Positions 1 through 11,560 of a stretch of 64,000 nt of DNA are shown in pieces. Under the pieces are notes generated by a model. That model did not search any database, was not told the DNA's origin, and was given only the letters and a program-made list of their open reading frames with translations. Within the stretch, counting starts at the first letter, position 1. Every line of letters starts with the position of its first letter. Both the position numbers and the translations under genes were made by a program. Origin of the DNA: Datisca glomerata. Taxonomy: Eukaryota > Streptophyta > Magnoliopsida > Cucurbitales > Datiscaceae. The stretch covers positions 62,001-126,000 of the forward strand of contig QANY01013855.1 in assembly GCA_003255025.1 (NCBI GenBank), read 5' to 3'.

Positions 1-860
1 ATTAACAATGTACGGCCTTTCTCAGGATGGACCGAACTTTTCTTCTGTTTGAAAGATCTTCTTCAGGACTAGATCTTCCTTCTGAAACTCCCTCTTTCTT
101 ATTTTTCTTCAGAAGTAGGCTTTTCTTTTGTGATTACAATTATCCATTCATACGAGTGTCACTTCTCTCTTTAATCTAATAAGTCGAGATTCTCTTTCAT
201 GAGTGCTTCATTTTTCTACTCAGTCAGTTCTAATTTCATAGTGGGGCTTCCAATTTTCACAAGTATTACCACTTCCATTTCGTAGGCTAGGGCGAATAGT
301 GTCTTACTCGTTGTCTCTCTAGGAGTTGTTATATATGCCCATCGTACTGTTGGTAGTTCTTCAACCCATTTTTCCTTGATCGATTTCATGCCTTTCTTCA
401 TATTAACAAGTAAGTGTAATTCGGTTTGACCTCTCAGCTTGTCGGTTTCCTTCTGGATAGTAGGGTGTGGGGAACCGATTTATAATTTTTAAGTCTTCAC
501 AAAAGTTCTTCACCATTCTCCCAATGAACTGAAGTCCGTTGTTAGAAACTAGAACTCGGGGGATTCCGTTCCGGTACACTATGTTTTTCCATAGGAACCC
601 TCTTACTTGTTCCTCGTGAATCCTGGTAAAACCCTTTGTCTCAATCCATTTAGTGAAGTAGTTTGTTACAACCAACATTAAGTGTTTCTGAGCAGGTGCC
701 ATAGGTAGTGGTCCGACGATATCCAGAGCCCACTGCATGAACGGCCAAGGACTCGCTACAGTATTGAGTTCCCCAATGGCCATTTTGACTACAGGTGTAA
801 ATCGTTGACACTTGTCACATTTTCTTGCACATTGTTTTGGTGTCTTCTGCATTTTTTGCC
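1..860 (-). pseudogene. Integrase, Ty3/gypsy (decayed)
   Basis: This is the integrase that would join retrotransposon cDNA to host DNA. The part at 403-852 reads as one open frame with the core from CDKCQRF (zinc-binding end) through ALDIVGPLP (first catalytic Asp) to RQAERSNR (catalytic Glu). The second catalytic Asp is lost: the usual SDNG is SNNG. The downstream part (216-401) is in another frame and carries EKWVEELP and WAYITTPRETT, the usual C-terminal core wording. At positions 1-60 the decayed GPYIV-type tail is still traceable. Because of the frameshift and the Asp-to-Asn change it cannot be active. Confidence 0.85.
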
Positions 861-1044
861 ACTAGTATCCTTCGTTCAACACTTTGTGAGCTAAAGATCT
901 ACCCCCGGTATAGTTTTTGCACACTCCTTCGTGAATCTTTACTAACACATACTGAGCTTCCTTTTCCCTTAGGCACTTGAGATGTGGACCTGAAAAATAT
1001 CGTTTATACAATGAACTGCTAATCAAGCAATACTTCGTGCTTTG

Positions 1045-1870
1045 CTACTGGACTTTCTTTGTGCAAAGTTTGTCGTGTCGCAAGATTCCTTCCTTCAGGT
1101 AACATATTACATCATCTTGCCATCTAGGCTCTTTCCAAATTTCCACATCTGCTACCTCTTTTACTGAGATACTTGGTTTTTTGAGAAATTCGATCGGTAC
1201 GTTCTGCTTACATGAGAGTTGTAGCGAAGATCCCAGATTTACTAGCACATCCACATGTCCGTTTTTCACTCTTAAAACCTGATGGATTTGGTAACTCTTC
1301 AGTTGATTCAGTAATTCTTTTGTCTATAGTAAGTAACTGATCATCCTTTCATCATTTATCGTGAATTCTCCCGTAACCTGTATCACAACTAGCATTGAAT
1401 CACATAATATTTTTACTCTAATTACCTTCAATTCCCCTAGTAAGGAGGTTTCCGCTGTCAAAGCTTAATATTCTACCTCATTATTCCAGGCATTAAATCC
1501 GAATAAAATAAAGTGCTCTAGTGTTTCGCCAAACGGGGTCCGTAGAACAACTCCCGATTCGACTCCTTTATAATTTGAGGCTCCATCTACGTACAGTTCC
1601 CATGTTCCACTCCCAATGGTTTGTGATCCGGTATCAGTTTCTTCCCTACTGTCAATAATGAACTCCGATACGAAGTCAGCTAAGACTTACCACTTCGCCA
1701 TTCTTCTGATGTCCTTAGCTTCTTATAGGTTTCTTATTGGCTTAGCTATATTTCCCACTTTTCCATTCTTCCAACGACCTCAGGCGAATGCAAGAGGCTT
1801 CTGATTGGTGAATCTCTCAGTACCTTTATGTTGTGTGCTTGAATATAGGGCCTTAGTTTCCTTGCTGCCA
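1045..1870 (-). pseudogene. RNase H domain, Ty3/gypsy (decayed)
   Basis: The minus strand here carries an RNase H-type sequence: ELYVDGASN near 1590, NEVEY near 1480 and a CDS motif near 1400, the three acidic blocks of the gypsy RNase H. It is followed by a linker running into integrase, whose last part (1045-1269) is a 74-residue open stretch. Several stops interrupt the rest. In an active element this domain removes RNA from the RNA:DNA hybrid. Its position between RT and integrase confirms the gypsy order. Confidence 0.75.
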
Positions 1871-1899
1871 CCACAATGGCTAATATTAACTTATCCATT

Positions 1900-2960
1900 C
1901 TTTTTTAACATGTTTTAGTTGCCATCAAGCTTTTTCTTATGAAATATACAAGCTTTTGTTTTCTTTCCTCTTCTCGATCAGAACAGCGCTGACAACTATC
2001 TGTAATACAGCCACATATAAAAAGAACATCTCTCCAGGTTTTGGTTTTGACAACAATGGTGGAGTTGTCAAATATTCCTTGATCTGATTAATAGTTTCTT
2101 CACTTTCTTCGTCCCATCTGTCTATGGAGTTCTTCCTTAGTTTTACAAAGAATGGTTTGCACTTGTCTTTGATCTTGGAATGAATCAATTTAGTGCTGCT
2201 GATCTTCATGTTAGACATTGTATTTATTTACGGTTTCAAGGGGATCTCATTTCCATTATGGCTTTCACCTGATCTGGGTTGACTTCAATTCTCTGTTGTG
2301 TGACCAAGTGACATAAGAATTTCCCCCCTGCAACTCTAAATGTGCATTTTTTTAATTTAATTTCATGAACTCTTCCTCAGGATTGAGAGAGTCTCATCGA
2401 GGTCTTTGATGTAATCTTCCCGTTTATAAATATTTACTAGCATATCATCCATATAGACCTCCTGTGGTTTTTTTGATCTGTTCTCAGAAGATTTTATTCA
2501 CTAACCTCTGGTTAGTAGCACCTGCATTTTTCAAACTGAAAGACATTACTTTGTAATATAAAGTACATTGTTCAGTCATGAAAAGATGTCTTTTCACCTG
2601 GTTATAACGTAAGAAAACATCCATGAAGCTCAGGAGCTCGTGTCCCGAGGTGGCATCCACCATCTGGTCTATTCACGGTAGCAGATATTTGTCTTTGGGG
2701 CAAACTTTATTCAAATCTATGAAGTCTACGCATATTTTCCATTTCTCATTCTTCCTTTTTACCATGACAACGTTTGCAAGCCGTTTTGGGTAATCTACAT
2801 TCCTAATGAACTCCGCTTTCAACAACTTGTCGACTTCTTCTTCAATGACCATATTCCGTTTTGGTGCGAAAATCCTCTTTCGCTGCTTTATTGGCCTGAC
2901 AGGAGGATCAGTATTCCACTTATGACATATTATATTTTCAGGTATACCTAGAATTTCTAG
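1900..2960 (-). pseudogene. Reverse transcriptase, Ty3/gypsy (decayed)
   Basis: Minus-strand translation gives recognisable RT blocks: a VDATSGHELLSFMD stretch near 2620-2680, LKNAGATNQRLVN near 2500-2540, and the catalytic box near 2450 as MDDMLV split by a frameshift, followed by EDYIKDLDETLSI near 2400. The C-terminal thumb and the start of RNase H are at 1937-2218. The domain is broken by several stops and shifts. It corresponds block by block to the RT piece on the plus strand at 50.0-50.6 kb, so both come from the same group of elements. Confidence 0.8.
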
Positions 2961-3315
2961 GCTGTTGCTGCAAATATGTCTTTGTTTCCTCGTAAAAATT
3001 CTGCCAGCCGTTCTTTTTCTGCTTGGTCAAGGTGGGATCTAATGTTGGTTGTCTTCTGTGTCTCTTCATTTAAGAAGATGGGTTCGATTTCTTACCCCGC
3101 TTCCTAACTCAGATCCACATTTGCGTCCTCATGTGATTTTTATTGTTTATTAGGAACCATCAACTCATCCACCTTCCTTCCTGTTGTCTTCTTTCTTTCT
3201 GACTCCAGTACGGTTATGGCACAGATTTGAGCAGCAGTTGGATCTCCTTTTATGGTCTTGATCCCGTCAGCATAAGGGTACTTCAACACTTTGTAATAAG
3301 TTGATGGTACGCCTT

Positions 3316-3579
3316 TCATCTTGTGCAGCCGGGTTCTCCCTGTGATAGCATTATAGGAGATGATGTGTCTAACACTACAAACTCTATGGGGTAGAACGGT
3401 TGCGCACTGACTGGAAGAGTAATTATCCCTTCTGAGTAGCTCATAGTTCTGTTGAAGCGTATCAGTGGTTGTGATGGACCTTCCAACCGTCGTTCCCCCA
3501 TAGATATTTTCGCGAGTGTTGATCGATGGAGAATATTGACGGCACTCCCATCGTCAATCAGTACCATCTTTAGCAACAC
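3316..3579 (-). pseudogene. Retropepsin-like protease, Ty3/gypsy
   Basis: An 87-residue open stretch holds the aspartic protease core. LIDDGSAVNIL is the active-site block (the group usually has D-G-G-S-S or D-S-G-S-S) and is followed by beta-strand wording ending in FVVLDTSSP. The D-D-G-S form may be a mutated site. The enzyme would cut the gag-pol polyprotein. It lies directly between gag and RT as expected for this group. Confidence 0.75.
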
Positions 3580-5340
3580 TTTCTAACATGTATTGAGATG
3601 ACTAAGGCGTCATTATAGTGTCTGTCATGCGCCAGATCCAGGTCGTCAAATATGAGTAGGAGGTTAATGTCGTCATTCGAGGAACTTCCATATTCCCAGT
3701 TCTCTTCCAGCAATGGTTTCTTACAATATACTTTCATTTCCTTTCTTACAGTCCCCTCTTGTTCAGTCAACGCGATGTTATTGTCAAGTATCCAGAGTTG
3801 TTGTTTCCCATTATCTCATTTTTTCCCCTTACGGGCCTCTTTTTCATTTTCCCATTTCGGCTCCTCTACCTCACAAACTGATTGAGGTATCATTCTTTCA
3901 CCAGTTTTCGACGTAGTCCTTTAGTTGATAAAAATCCTTTGTGTAATGTCCATTGCTTCTGTGGTACGAGCAGTACTTATCCTTATCCTTGTAGTATAGT
4001 TCCTTTGTGAGCGAGGTCGGTCTCTTCAACCAAGGCTTGTCATTTATCATGTCTAGAATTTGGTTTATTGATACCGTTAACGTTGTGTGGACTTTATCTC
4101 TAGGATGGATGTCTTCAGCTTATCTCCTCCGGCTGTCAGTGATGTCCCGCTTATTATCTCCCAGTTCACTATCCTTTTTCGCTCTCTGATTTTGTTTTCT
4201 ATCTGTTCTAAAATTTCATTGTTCATTTTTTTACTCATTATTTTGTCGTTCCGTCAGCTTTAATAGACTATTTTTTCTTCTTTCCAATGTGATGTAAGTT
4301 TACGTCTGCTGAAAGGTTTATGTCATGGTCAAATGTTTGACCTTCAACAGATCCTCGAAGAGGGGGGATTCTGGGTCCAGCCCCCATCGAAAAGCTAGCC
4401 TAGCAACTCTGTCGTCACAGTTCTCCACCTTGGTCATCTCCTCTTAAAACATGTGGGTGTACTCGCATGGAGTTTCTGATTTTTTTGGTAGAGATTATAA
4501 GGAGATACTCTGAATCTTCCATCATCTCTCGATATGTAGAGTACTACTCTAAAAAGACAATAGACATGATAACCAAGTTAGTAATTGAATGAGTGGGAAG
4601 GGAATGATACCATTTATGTGCAGTTTTGTCCAAGCTCATAGGAAATATTCAGCACATTAATGCATCCTCATGTTGGTACAACGCCATAACTTGCTTAAAT
4701 CATTTGAGATGGTCCACCGAGTCAGACTTCCCTACATAGCACTTGAACTTAGGTGCCACAAACGTTTTTGGTATAGAGGGTCAGGACTTACGAGCTCAAC
4801 CGGGTTCTGGTGAGTGACTCAAGGTATGCTTCTCTCGCATTTCCTATATTCCTCAACTCCATCATCTTTCTTTCTAGCATCACTTCCATTGTCGCTTCTG
4901 TTACAACTTTTGGTGGACGGATTTCTCCAGCTACCTCATTTTCGTGGATTTGAGATTGAACCTCCACATCTTCATTTTACGTATTCCTACTATTTTCATT
5001 GTCCTCATGTCTAGTTCACGCCTGCCTCGTTCTCAATGATTTTTCCTTTCCTTATGGTTGGTTTGCTGACTGACTTTTGCATGTGTCTCTACGAAGTCCT
5101 GTTGCAGCGCGCTGATTTATTCTTGTAATTTGCCACGCGTTGTGTAACATTTCAGCGTTTCATTGCTCCATCTCTTGCATCATATTCAGGATAGCCTGGA
5201 GCATCTCAGCTAGGGGAGCGGGTCGATTAGCATGATCATCCCCGTTACCCTTTTCCTTCATTGAGGGTAGTGTTTGATCTGGTTCGAGACATTGTTTGGT
5301 TTTCAGAGGGGGTTTTTCTTTGAGATTTTTTATCACTCTC
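3570..5340 (-). pseudogene. Gag (capsid/nucleocapsid) region, Ty3/gypsy
   Basis: The minus strand downstream of the primer-binding site starts a gag-like protein. An open stretch at 5160-5378 includes QCLEPDQTLPS, GDDHANRPAP and a MQEMEQ end. The same plan is seen in the gag start at 59.9-60.2 kb (RTRSNTALNER, GDGHVDQPTPP, MEQQNIE), which supports homology. Further left (4350-4760) scattered gag wording can be followed in several frames, and a decayed stretch at 3570-3770 joins the protease. Many stops are present. I could not place the capsid domain borders exactly. Confidence 0.6.
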
Positions 5341-5356
5341 AATGAAAGCACCGAAA
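5338..5356 (-). other. Primer-binding site of the gypsy element
   Basis: On the minus strand the LTR end CTTTACA is followed by TTTCGGTGCTTTCATTGAG. The homologous place at 60.25 kb reads TTTTGGCGCTTTCATTA. Conservation of this short block right after an LTR end, just before gag, marks it as the tRNA primer site. I do not name the tRNA. Confidence 0.6.
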
Positions 5357-5860
5357 TGTAAAGAATTTTTTTACTCACATACTAGAGAGAGAGAGTGAGA
5401 GACAGAGAGAGAGATACTTAAAAAAGGCTGTATCTTCCGTGATTAGTATTGCCTCCTTCAACTTACAATTAGCTTTTATATATATGTTGTTCATGAGATC
5501 TTATTACATTTCTTAAAACAGAAAATATTCTCCTAAGAATGGAACTTTCATTATATTCTAGGAGGATTTAATCATAATTAGAAGATTATAATAAGATTCT
5601 GAGGGATTTACAATCATAATTAATAAAACTAACAGAATATTCCTCTATATTTGTGAAATACATTTATAACTGTTTAGGTTGGTTCTTGATTAAATCTTAT
5701 GTCTTTCCACTCACCCTTTCCTGTCTTGCCACGTCGATGGCCTTCACAGTTTTCTCTGGTTGGTTATTTTTTATACACATGTCTCTGACAATTTTATTCT
5801 TGTTCTGGAGGATTTGTGAAATAGAAATACGAGTCATACAGAGTTAGAAATTCAAAATGA
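5357..5860 (-). repeat. 5' LTR of the first gypsy element (right edge uncertain)
   Basis: The LTR starts (plus-strand view) with TGTAAAG next to the primer-binding site. It has a GA-rich stretch at 5383-5415 and a TATATATAAA promoter-like box on the minus strand near 5476-5486. I find no matching 3' LTR because that would lie left of the window, so the right edge is a guess based on where LTR-like composition ends. Confidence 0.45.
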
Positions 5861-6974
5861 GCATCTGAACTAACCACTCTGATCATATACTTTTTTTTCG
5901 TTAATGAAGATCTAATAACATAAATAAAAACACTCACTAAAGATATGATCTAACGATTCTAGTCAACAACTAATGATATAAATGACTTATTGGATATATG
6001 TAAAATATGGAGAAAATATATCCTAAAAAGCACACAGAAACTGAAAAGATAGGACCGGAGTGGGGTTGACACCCCCGTGAGTCCCGCGCTACAAGCAGTG
6101 ACAGAGACTGTCTTTTGCTTTTTTTCCCATAAACACTTATTCTTTCTTTTCTTTTTTCTCCATTAACTTTGTTTTTTTATTTGACTATTAAAAAAAATAA
6201 AAATGTGGATACTGCAGAGGGGATTAGACAATTCCAAAGACTGAGAGAAGAGGCAGAGGGGGTCAGGGGTGAACCCCCATGTTCAAAATGTCATATTAAT
6301 CCAACTGCACTTTGCTCACTCTCCCCAAGTTCTCTCTTCGCCTCTTTCCCATGCGTTATTACATATAAATATATACATCAGACAATATATACCCTTCTCT
6401 CGTTATCACATATACTGGCTCAAACTCCAACGTCTCAGGCTCTTACCTCTTTTCTATTACCAATTATACACTTTGACTCACTCAATTGAAGTATATTTTC
6501 TTGCATTTATGGTATTATGCGACCAACAATTTATGGTTGCATTACCATTGGTACTAAAATATGTAAACAATTAAATCATGACTTATATAATAATTTAACA
6601 AGTCAACATAAGGCGGTATTAGTATAATTAAGATATCTGTCATATTCTAACTCAAATTGGTATTTTGTAGTGGCTCAACAAGTATAGATTTTTTTAGGGA
6701 AATATGCTAATTTAGGAAAATAAAGAAAAGAATGTCTTAAAAATATTATTTTGTATAAATGGTCAAGTTTTATAATGATCCATCTAAAAAATATTGTAAA
6801 TAGATTAGATTGCCCTCACTAATAAATGGCTTTATTCGCGTAATAAGTTCAGCGAAAAATGTTATTTGTGTAACAACCATGCGCTAAATATTACGCAGTA
6901 TATAAATATATATTTTATGATATATAATAATATAATGTGTTATGCATATTTATCATAGTATATTTTAATATATT
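5861..6974. other. Intergenic, AT-rich; no gene seen
   Basis: No convincing reading frame or RNA gene is visible. A short GC-richer island near 6050-6110 and another near 6240-6290 each hold a small inverted repeat around GGGTTGACACCCCC and GGGGTGAACCCCC respectively. These look like chance palindromes or MITE debris. The last 200 bases are AT-rich simple sequence. Confidence 0.4.
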
Positions 6975-7356
6975 ATAAGCATAGTTAGTTAATTCGGGGA
7001 CGGTAAAAATATAGAATATTACTCGGCATGTATAATTCGGAAATTTAACGGTCAAACATTCGGTTAAAGTTCGGTCATTAATACATGATACGTAAAAATT
7101 CAGATACGGGTTTTAAACGAGAATCATACGTTTTCTTTTCAAAAATTCGGTACTAAAAATACGGTTTTAAAATTTATAAATAAATATTAATATAACAATA
7201 TATTATGAATATGACAAAAAATATCATTCTACAAATTTCTTAAACATTTTTATAAACTAAAATATATTGATCAATTAATAGTATTCTATTCATACAAAAT
7301 ATAGTCATTAATCCAAAATATTCAATCCATAAAAACTAATTGAATTAAAAAAACTA

Positions 7357-9448
7357 TCAAATAATGGGATAGTCAGGTGGTAAAGTTTCATCAAAACAAG
7401 ATTCGTTTGGGGTACGAAATAGCTTAGACCAGTTGCACAAGCTCATGTCATCTAAAATAAACGGTTCTTCTTCAAAAAACACATTATGGTTCTTCTTCAA
7501 ATCATTCTTCAACAAATGGATTGATCTTAGAAAGATCAATAGGCGTCATATCCAGCACTTCACAATCCTTATACAATTTCATCATCAAAGAGTTCATTCT
7601 CATGTACACCAAATCATCTGACATTGTCGGTGCCAATCTATTTCTCTTTTTCGTTTGGGCTGCTTCCTATGCACTCCAATTTATTTCACAAGCTAACGAG
7701 CTACACGGTTGACTCAAAATTCTAATTGCAATCTTTTGCAATACAGGGAATATTGAACCATTAAGCTGCCACTAAATACCTATAAATACAACTATTTACA
7801 TTAGGAATGAAATCAACATAAAACATATGAAAATCTAATTCAAAACGAAGAAATACTTACGAGGATGACTAGTGTTTATCATAACAGTGGCTGTACAATT
7901 GAACAATGGCAAAAACTTTAAACGATATTAACTAGTTCAGTTACCAGCTGATCTCTTTCATCTAAAGAACTCAACTGTTGAATAAGATATTCAACCCCTT
8001 CTCTAATATCAATGATGTCTTATTTGTACTTCTTACTAACCATATAAGCTGGATTAAGAAATGCAGCAGTAGCATGTACCTTATGGAGAATGTTCTTCTC
8101 TCTTCGCTGCTCAAATATTTGCATCATAAGAGAATAACGAGAAGGATCTTTTACACAATATTGATCAAGCGCTTCTCGTGCCCTCTCCATAGCATCATAT
8201 AAATATCCCGCTGTAAATCCCTCACCATCTACTAATCAAAGAACTCTCACCAGAGGCTCAACAACATTCATAATCTTTCGCATCTACCCAGAAAGAATCA
8301 TTCTAAATTATTGAAGTTACTAACTTAGCATGTGCAGTCTTAGTAAAATTTAAACCCCTTCATTCAAAAGATGCAACCAAAATTCTCAAATTGTTTTCAC
8401 GATCAATTATCTATTGAAGCATCAAAAAGTTCGAAGCAAATCTAGTCTTACATGGAAATTTAACTCCATGTTATCTGTATATTTCCTCATCAATTGCAAT
8501 ACCATATGATACTTATACATGTAATCTACTATTTTTTCGCATCATCAATCACACTTTTCACCCATTCAATTTGATTATAATGATCTTTCAATAATAAATT
8601 AATACCATGAGCTGCACATTTAGTCCTGTATAATCGAGGATATTTTTCCATCAGCATGCAACCAGTAGACTCATAATTTGAGGCATTATCAGTAACTATT
8701 TACACAACATGATCAGGGCCAATTTCATCGATGACGGAAGAAAGAATGTTATAAAGATACTCACCAGTCAATCTCTCATGTGAACATTCAAACGATTTCA
8801 AAAAAATAGCACCTAATGGTGAGCTAGCGATAACATTAACCTATGACCGCCTTCTTATGCCTGTCCAAGAATCTGACGTAATAGTACAACATGTACTAGT
8901 CCATGATTGTTTTACACATGCAACATAAGTCACAACATTTGTTCTTACCTCAGGTACTAACTTAGTACGAAGCGTTGAATAACTAGGTACAATATAACCA
9001 CAACCAAAATCACCTAAAGGTTTACTCATGTCAAGAAACAACTTGGACTGAAATAATATTAAATGCTATGTGTTCATGATGAAAAACTGAGCAATTTTTT
9101 TGTCAACATTGCTCCTCTCTTTCTTAGCAGAGAATTCTGGGATTGTGGTTTGAGTCTAATTAAATAGACCAAAAGAGCAAGCGTTCGATCCTTCATTACT
9201 TTCATTAACCGAATCTTTTTTTCTTTTCTTACTAGAACTAGAACTTGAATCTCTAATTAAAAATACGCTTCAGCTTGAACCTCCTCTGGTACTTTACTAC
9301 ATATATCAATATCACGATCACTAATTCCAGATAAATGAGACTTTACTCTAAAAATCCCTCCAGCAAAATCTCTCTCACAAAATTTGCACTTGAAACGATT
9401 ATTGGACTGTTCAGCGTAATCCTAAAACGTATCTTTTTTCCTCACCAT
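7357..9448 (-). pseudogene. hAT transposase (BED finger, DUF659, dimerisation domain), decayed
   Basis: The start is ATG at 9448-9446. Within about 20 residues comes the BED zinc finger: KCKFCERDF with two Cys, then VKSHLSG with the His. Next is the DUF659 part: CGYIVPSYSTLR, then TITSDSWTG (the S-D-x-W-T block), then VTDNASNYESTG and TKCAAHGINLLL. The C-terminal hAT dimerisation block reads AIRILSQPCSSLACE, INWSA, KKRNRLAP and DLVYMRMNSL near 7560-7740, followed by an acidic tail ending at 7357. More than ten stops or shifts interrupt it, so it is dead. In active relatives the protein cuts and pastes the element. Confidence 0.88.
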
Positions 9449-10202
9449 GATAATCAAATTTCAGTAAATCTGAAATAGAATCAATAAAACCTATAAACAG
9501 GACATAATTTGAATTGACAGTTACTCTGAGAAGTCCAACTCCAACCAGAACAGAATTAATCAAGTCCAATTCAAGTCCAATTCAGTTCAAATTAGTTTAA
9601 TTTTCTACAATCCAATTCAATTTAGAGAAGTCACGAGAAGCGCAAAATTTTCTACAATCAACCAAAACAAAATTCAATTCAGAACAAAATTTTCTACAAT
9701 CAAGAATCAACCAAAACAAAATTTACCTATCATCTTAAAACAATCAAATTCAATTCAGATAGTTTAGACCATTCCTAAAGTTTCTTCATCAGCATGAGAT
9801 TAATTGATTCCAAGTTGGAATCAACCAGTATAAAAACTCCTAAAACCGATGAGAAAATCAAAATAGTCAAAACTCAGACATGAAAGTTTCTTCTGAATTT
9901 GAAGTGAAGGAGACCAGAGAATTAAACCTCAAATCAAACATAAAATCAAAAACCAAAAATTTGAAGTAAAGGAGACCAGAGAATAAAACCTGAAAATCAA
10001 TGAAACCCTCATTCCTTTGTCTTTAAACGAGAGTGACATAGAAGCTAATCAGTGAGAATCTTCGAGCCCTAGGTCGTCTGAGAGGGAGAAGCTCCGTCGA
10101 AGTCCATCCCTGGATGTAAAAAGCAGGAGTGCGGGAGCAGCACCGAGCATGAGGTTTCACCAAGAATGGGGAAATTGTAGATTTTGGCCATTTTAGTATA
10201 CA

Positions 10203-10229
10203 CGTTTAATACGTTTGACGTATTAAACG
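10203..10229. repeat. Perfect hairpin in hAT subterminal region
   Basis: CGTTTAATACG (10203-10213) and its exact reverse complement CGTATTAAACG (10219-10229) are separated by five bases. The GTATTA core recurs directly at about 10231, 10255, 10275 and 10350. Such clustered short motifs near a transposon end usually bind the transposase. Confidence 0.75.
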
Positions 10230-10378
10230 CGTATTATAAGGTTGAATAAAAAATGCGTATTATAAGGTTGAATCCAAAAAACGTGTATTATTCCGTATCT
10301 TTCAATAAAAAATGGCAAATGCCAAAAAAATGAAAAACGCCAAAAATACGCGTATTAACTAACTAGGACTATAAGTAT

Positions 10379-11107
10379 ATCATAATATGTATGTAGTATA
10401 TTTTTATATATTATCGATATATCGTAGTATATTTATAATATATTTATATGTACTATTAATATATTTTTATATATCATCTGGTACCATACTCCTTCCCACA
10501 CCCAAGCCCCGCCCCTCCTTTTTCTTCTTCATCACTCTCGCTTGAAAACCCAAAATAGAAGGAGGAAGAGAATTGTTACATAAAAATCAGATCTGGTCAA
10601 GGTGAAGGAAGCTGTCACCGGATCTGGTCAAGGCGGTCAGAGAAATTGTGACAAAATCTGGTCTTGGCAAAAGGCCAAAAAATGGTCGACGATCACGACA
10701 ATGGGAGATTGACGGTCATGGCCGCTGGTCTCTCTATGGTGAAGATGAAACTCTAGTGTATTGTCACGAAGAGTAACAAAAAGCATGAGGCACAATTGAA
10801 GAAAAAGGAAAAAATGTGAAGAAGGAAAGACGTTGTAAAATATTAGAGAATGCAAGAATAAAGAAGAGGAAGAAGGAAAAGGATGGAGAAGGGTGAGAGA
10901 GAGAAAACAAATGAAGAAGAATGGCGTGCAAAAAAATATTAAAAAAGATACAATTAGTTATACAAAGAGTAAAAACGTAAATGATCAAATAAAATCATAA
11001 CTAACAAAAAACTAAATGGAGAATCTGACCATTTGTGCAAAACATAAAATTAAAAGATATAATATAAAATTAAAACTTAAAGTGACCTTACTCCCTAATT
11101 TTACCAC
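10379..11107. other. Intergenic; no gene seen
   Basis: This stretch holds AT-rich sequence, then a GC-richer segment (10490-10760) with GGATCTGGTCAAGG-like phrases repeated three times (about 10588, 10619 and 10655), then purine-rich sequence. The repeated phrase suggests an old local duplication. No frame resembles a protein I know. Confidence 0.35.
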
Positions 11108-11530
11108 AAGTATATAAGAACAGACAAATCCTCATCCACGGTCGATGATAACATCATTTAACACTCCCCTCACGTGGAGCGTTCCAATCTAGGTAGGTAA
11201 AAACACAGACCTTGAGCCAGGACAGAACCGAGTCATGATATCATGTCAGATTTCAACTCAAAGCCAATTGACCGTGTTGGGTGGAGTGACCCAACATGTA
11301 TATAAGTATAAGTAGATTCTCACTCATGTTCGATGTGGGATAACGTCCCTAAACACATGCCCTCACATGGAGTGTGCCGTGAGCTGGATATATACAGACA
11401 GAGACCGGGGCTGGGGCATGATAGATTCTAACTCAAAATCGATTGGTATATTAGGTGGAGTGACTTCACAAGTATATAAGCACATCAAAATTATCATCCT
11501 CGATCGATGTGAGATAGTATCCATTATCCT
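11108..11530. repeat. Three diverged copies of a 170-190-bp unit (LTR-like)
   Basis: Units start near 11108, 11297 and 11469. Each has GTATATAAG (a TATA-like box), then wording close to CGATGTGGGATA, then, in the first two, CCCTCACATGGAG-type sequence and a CAACTCAAA-x-CCAATTG-like block. This TATA-plus-block pattern recalls the LTRs of miniature retrotransposons and looks like an array of partial LTRs. I cannot name the family. Confidence 0.5.
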
Positions 11531-11560
11531 GTCAAACCCTTAACACCTCGATCCTAAGTG

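Larger units (their letters stand above)
1..5356 (-). mobile_element. Decayed Ty3/gypsy retrotransposon (Tat-like), internal region
   Basis: This is the internal part of a minus-strand Ty3/gypsy element. Reading the minus strand from 5356 downward the order is primer-binding site, gag, protease, reverse transcriptase, RNase H, integrase, which is the gypsy order with integrase last. The integrase wording (ALDIVGPLP, NYFTKWIE) and RT wording (HELLSFMD) are those of the plant Tat/Athila group. The 3' LTR lies beyond position 1. Every domain carries stops or frameshifts, so the copy is dead. A related but not identical copy of the same group is at 46.9-50.6 kb. The lineage is inferred from motif resemblance only. 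Confidence 0.85.
6983..10370 (-). mobile_element. hAT-superfamily DNA transposon, inactive
   Basis: The element is flanked by an 8-bp direct repeat, ATAAGCAT at 6975-6982 and ATAAGTAT at 10371-10378 (one transition apart), as expected for hAT insertions. The right end reads inward AGTCCTAGTTAGTTAATACG and the left end AGTTAGTTAATTCG. The left end therefore lacks about six bases of the terminal repeat, but the shared TAGTTAGTTAAT core is clear. It encloses a decayed hAT transposase on the minus strand. Subterminal copies of GCGTATTA and a perfect hairpin lie near the right end, typical of transposase-binding subterminal regions. The edges are my reading and not checked against a family consensus. 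Confidence 0.75.

Noticed and set aside
1616..1804. Plus-strand frame over the RNase H relic
   Set aside because: Shadow of minus-strand gypsy coding sequence.
5384..5415. GA-rich run as gene leader
   Set aside because: It lies inside the gypsy LTR next to the primer-binding site.
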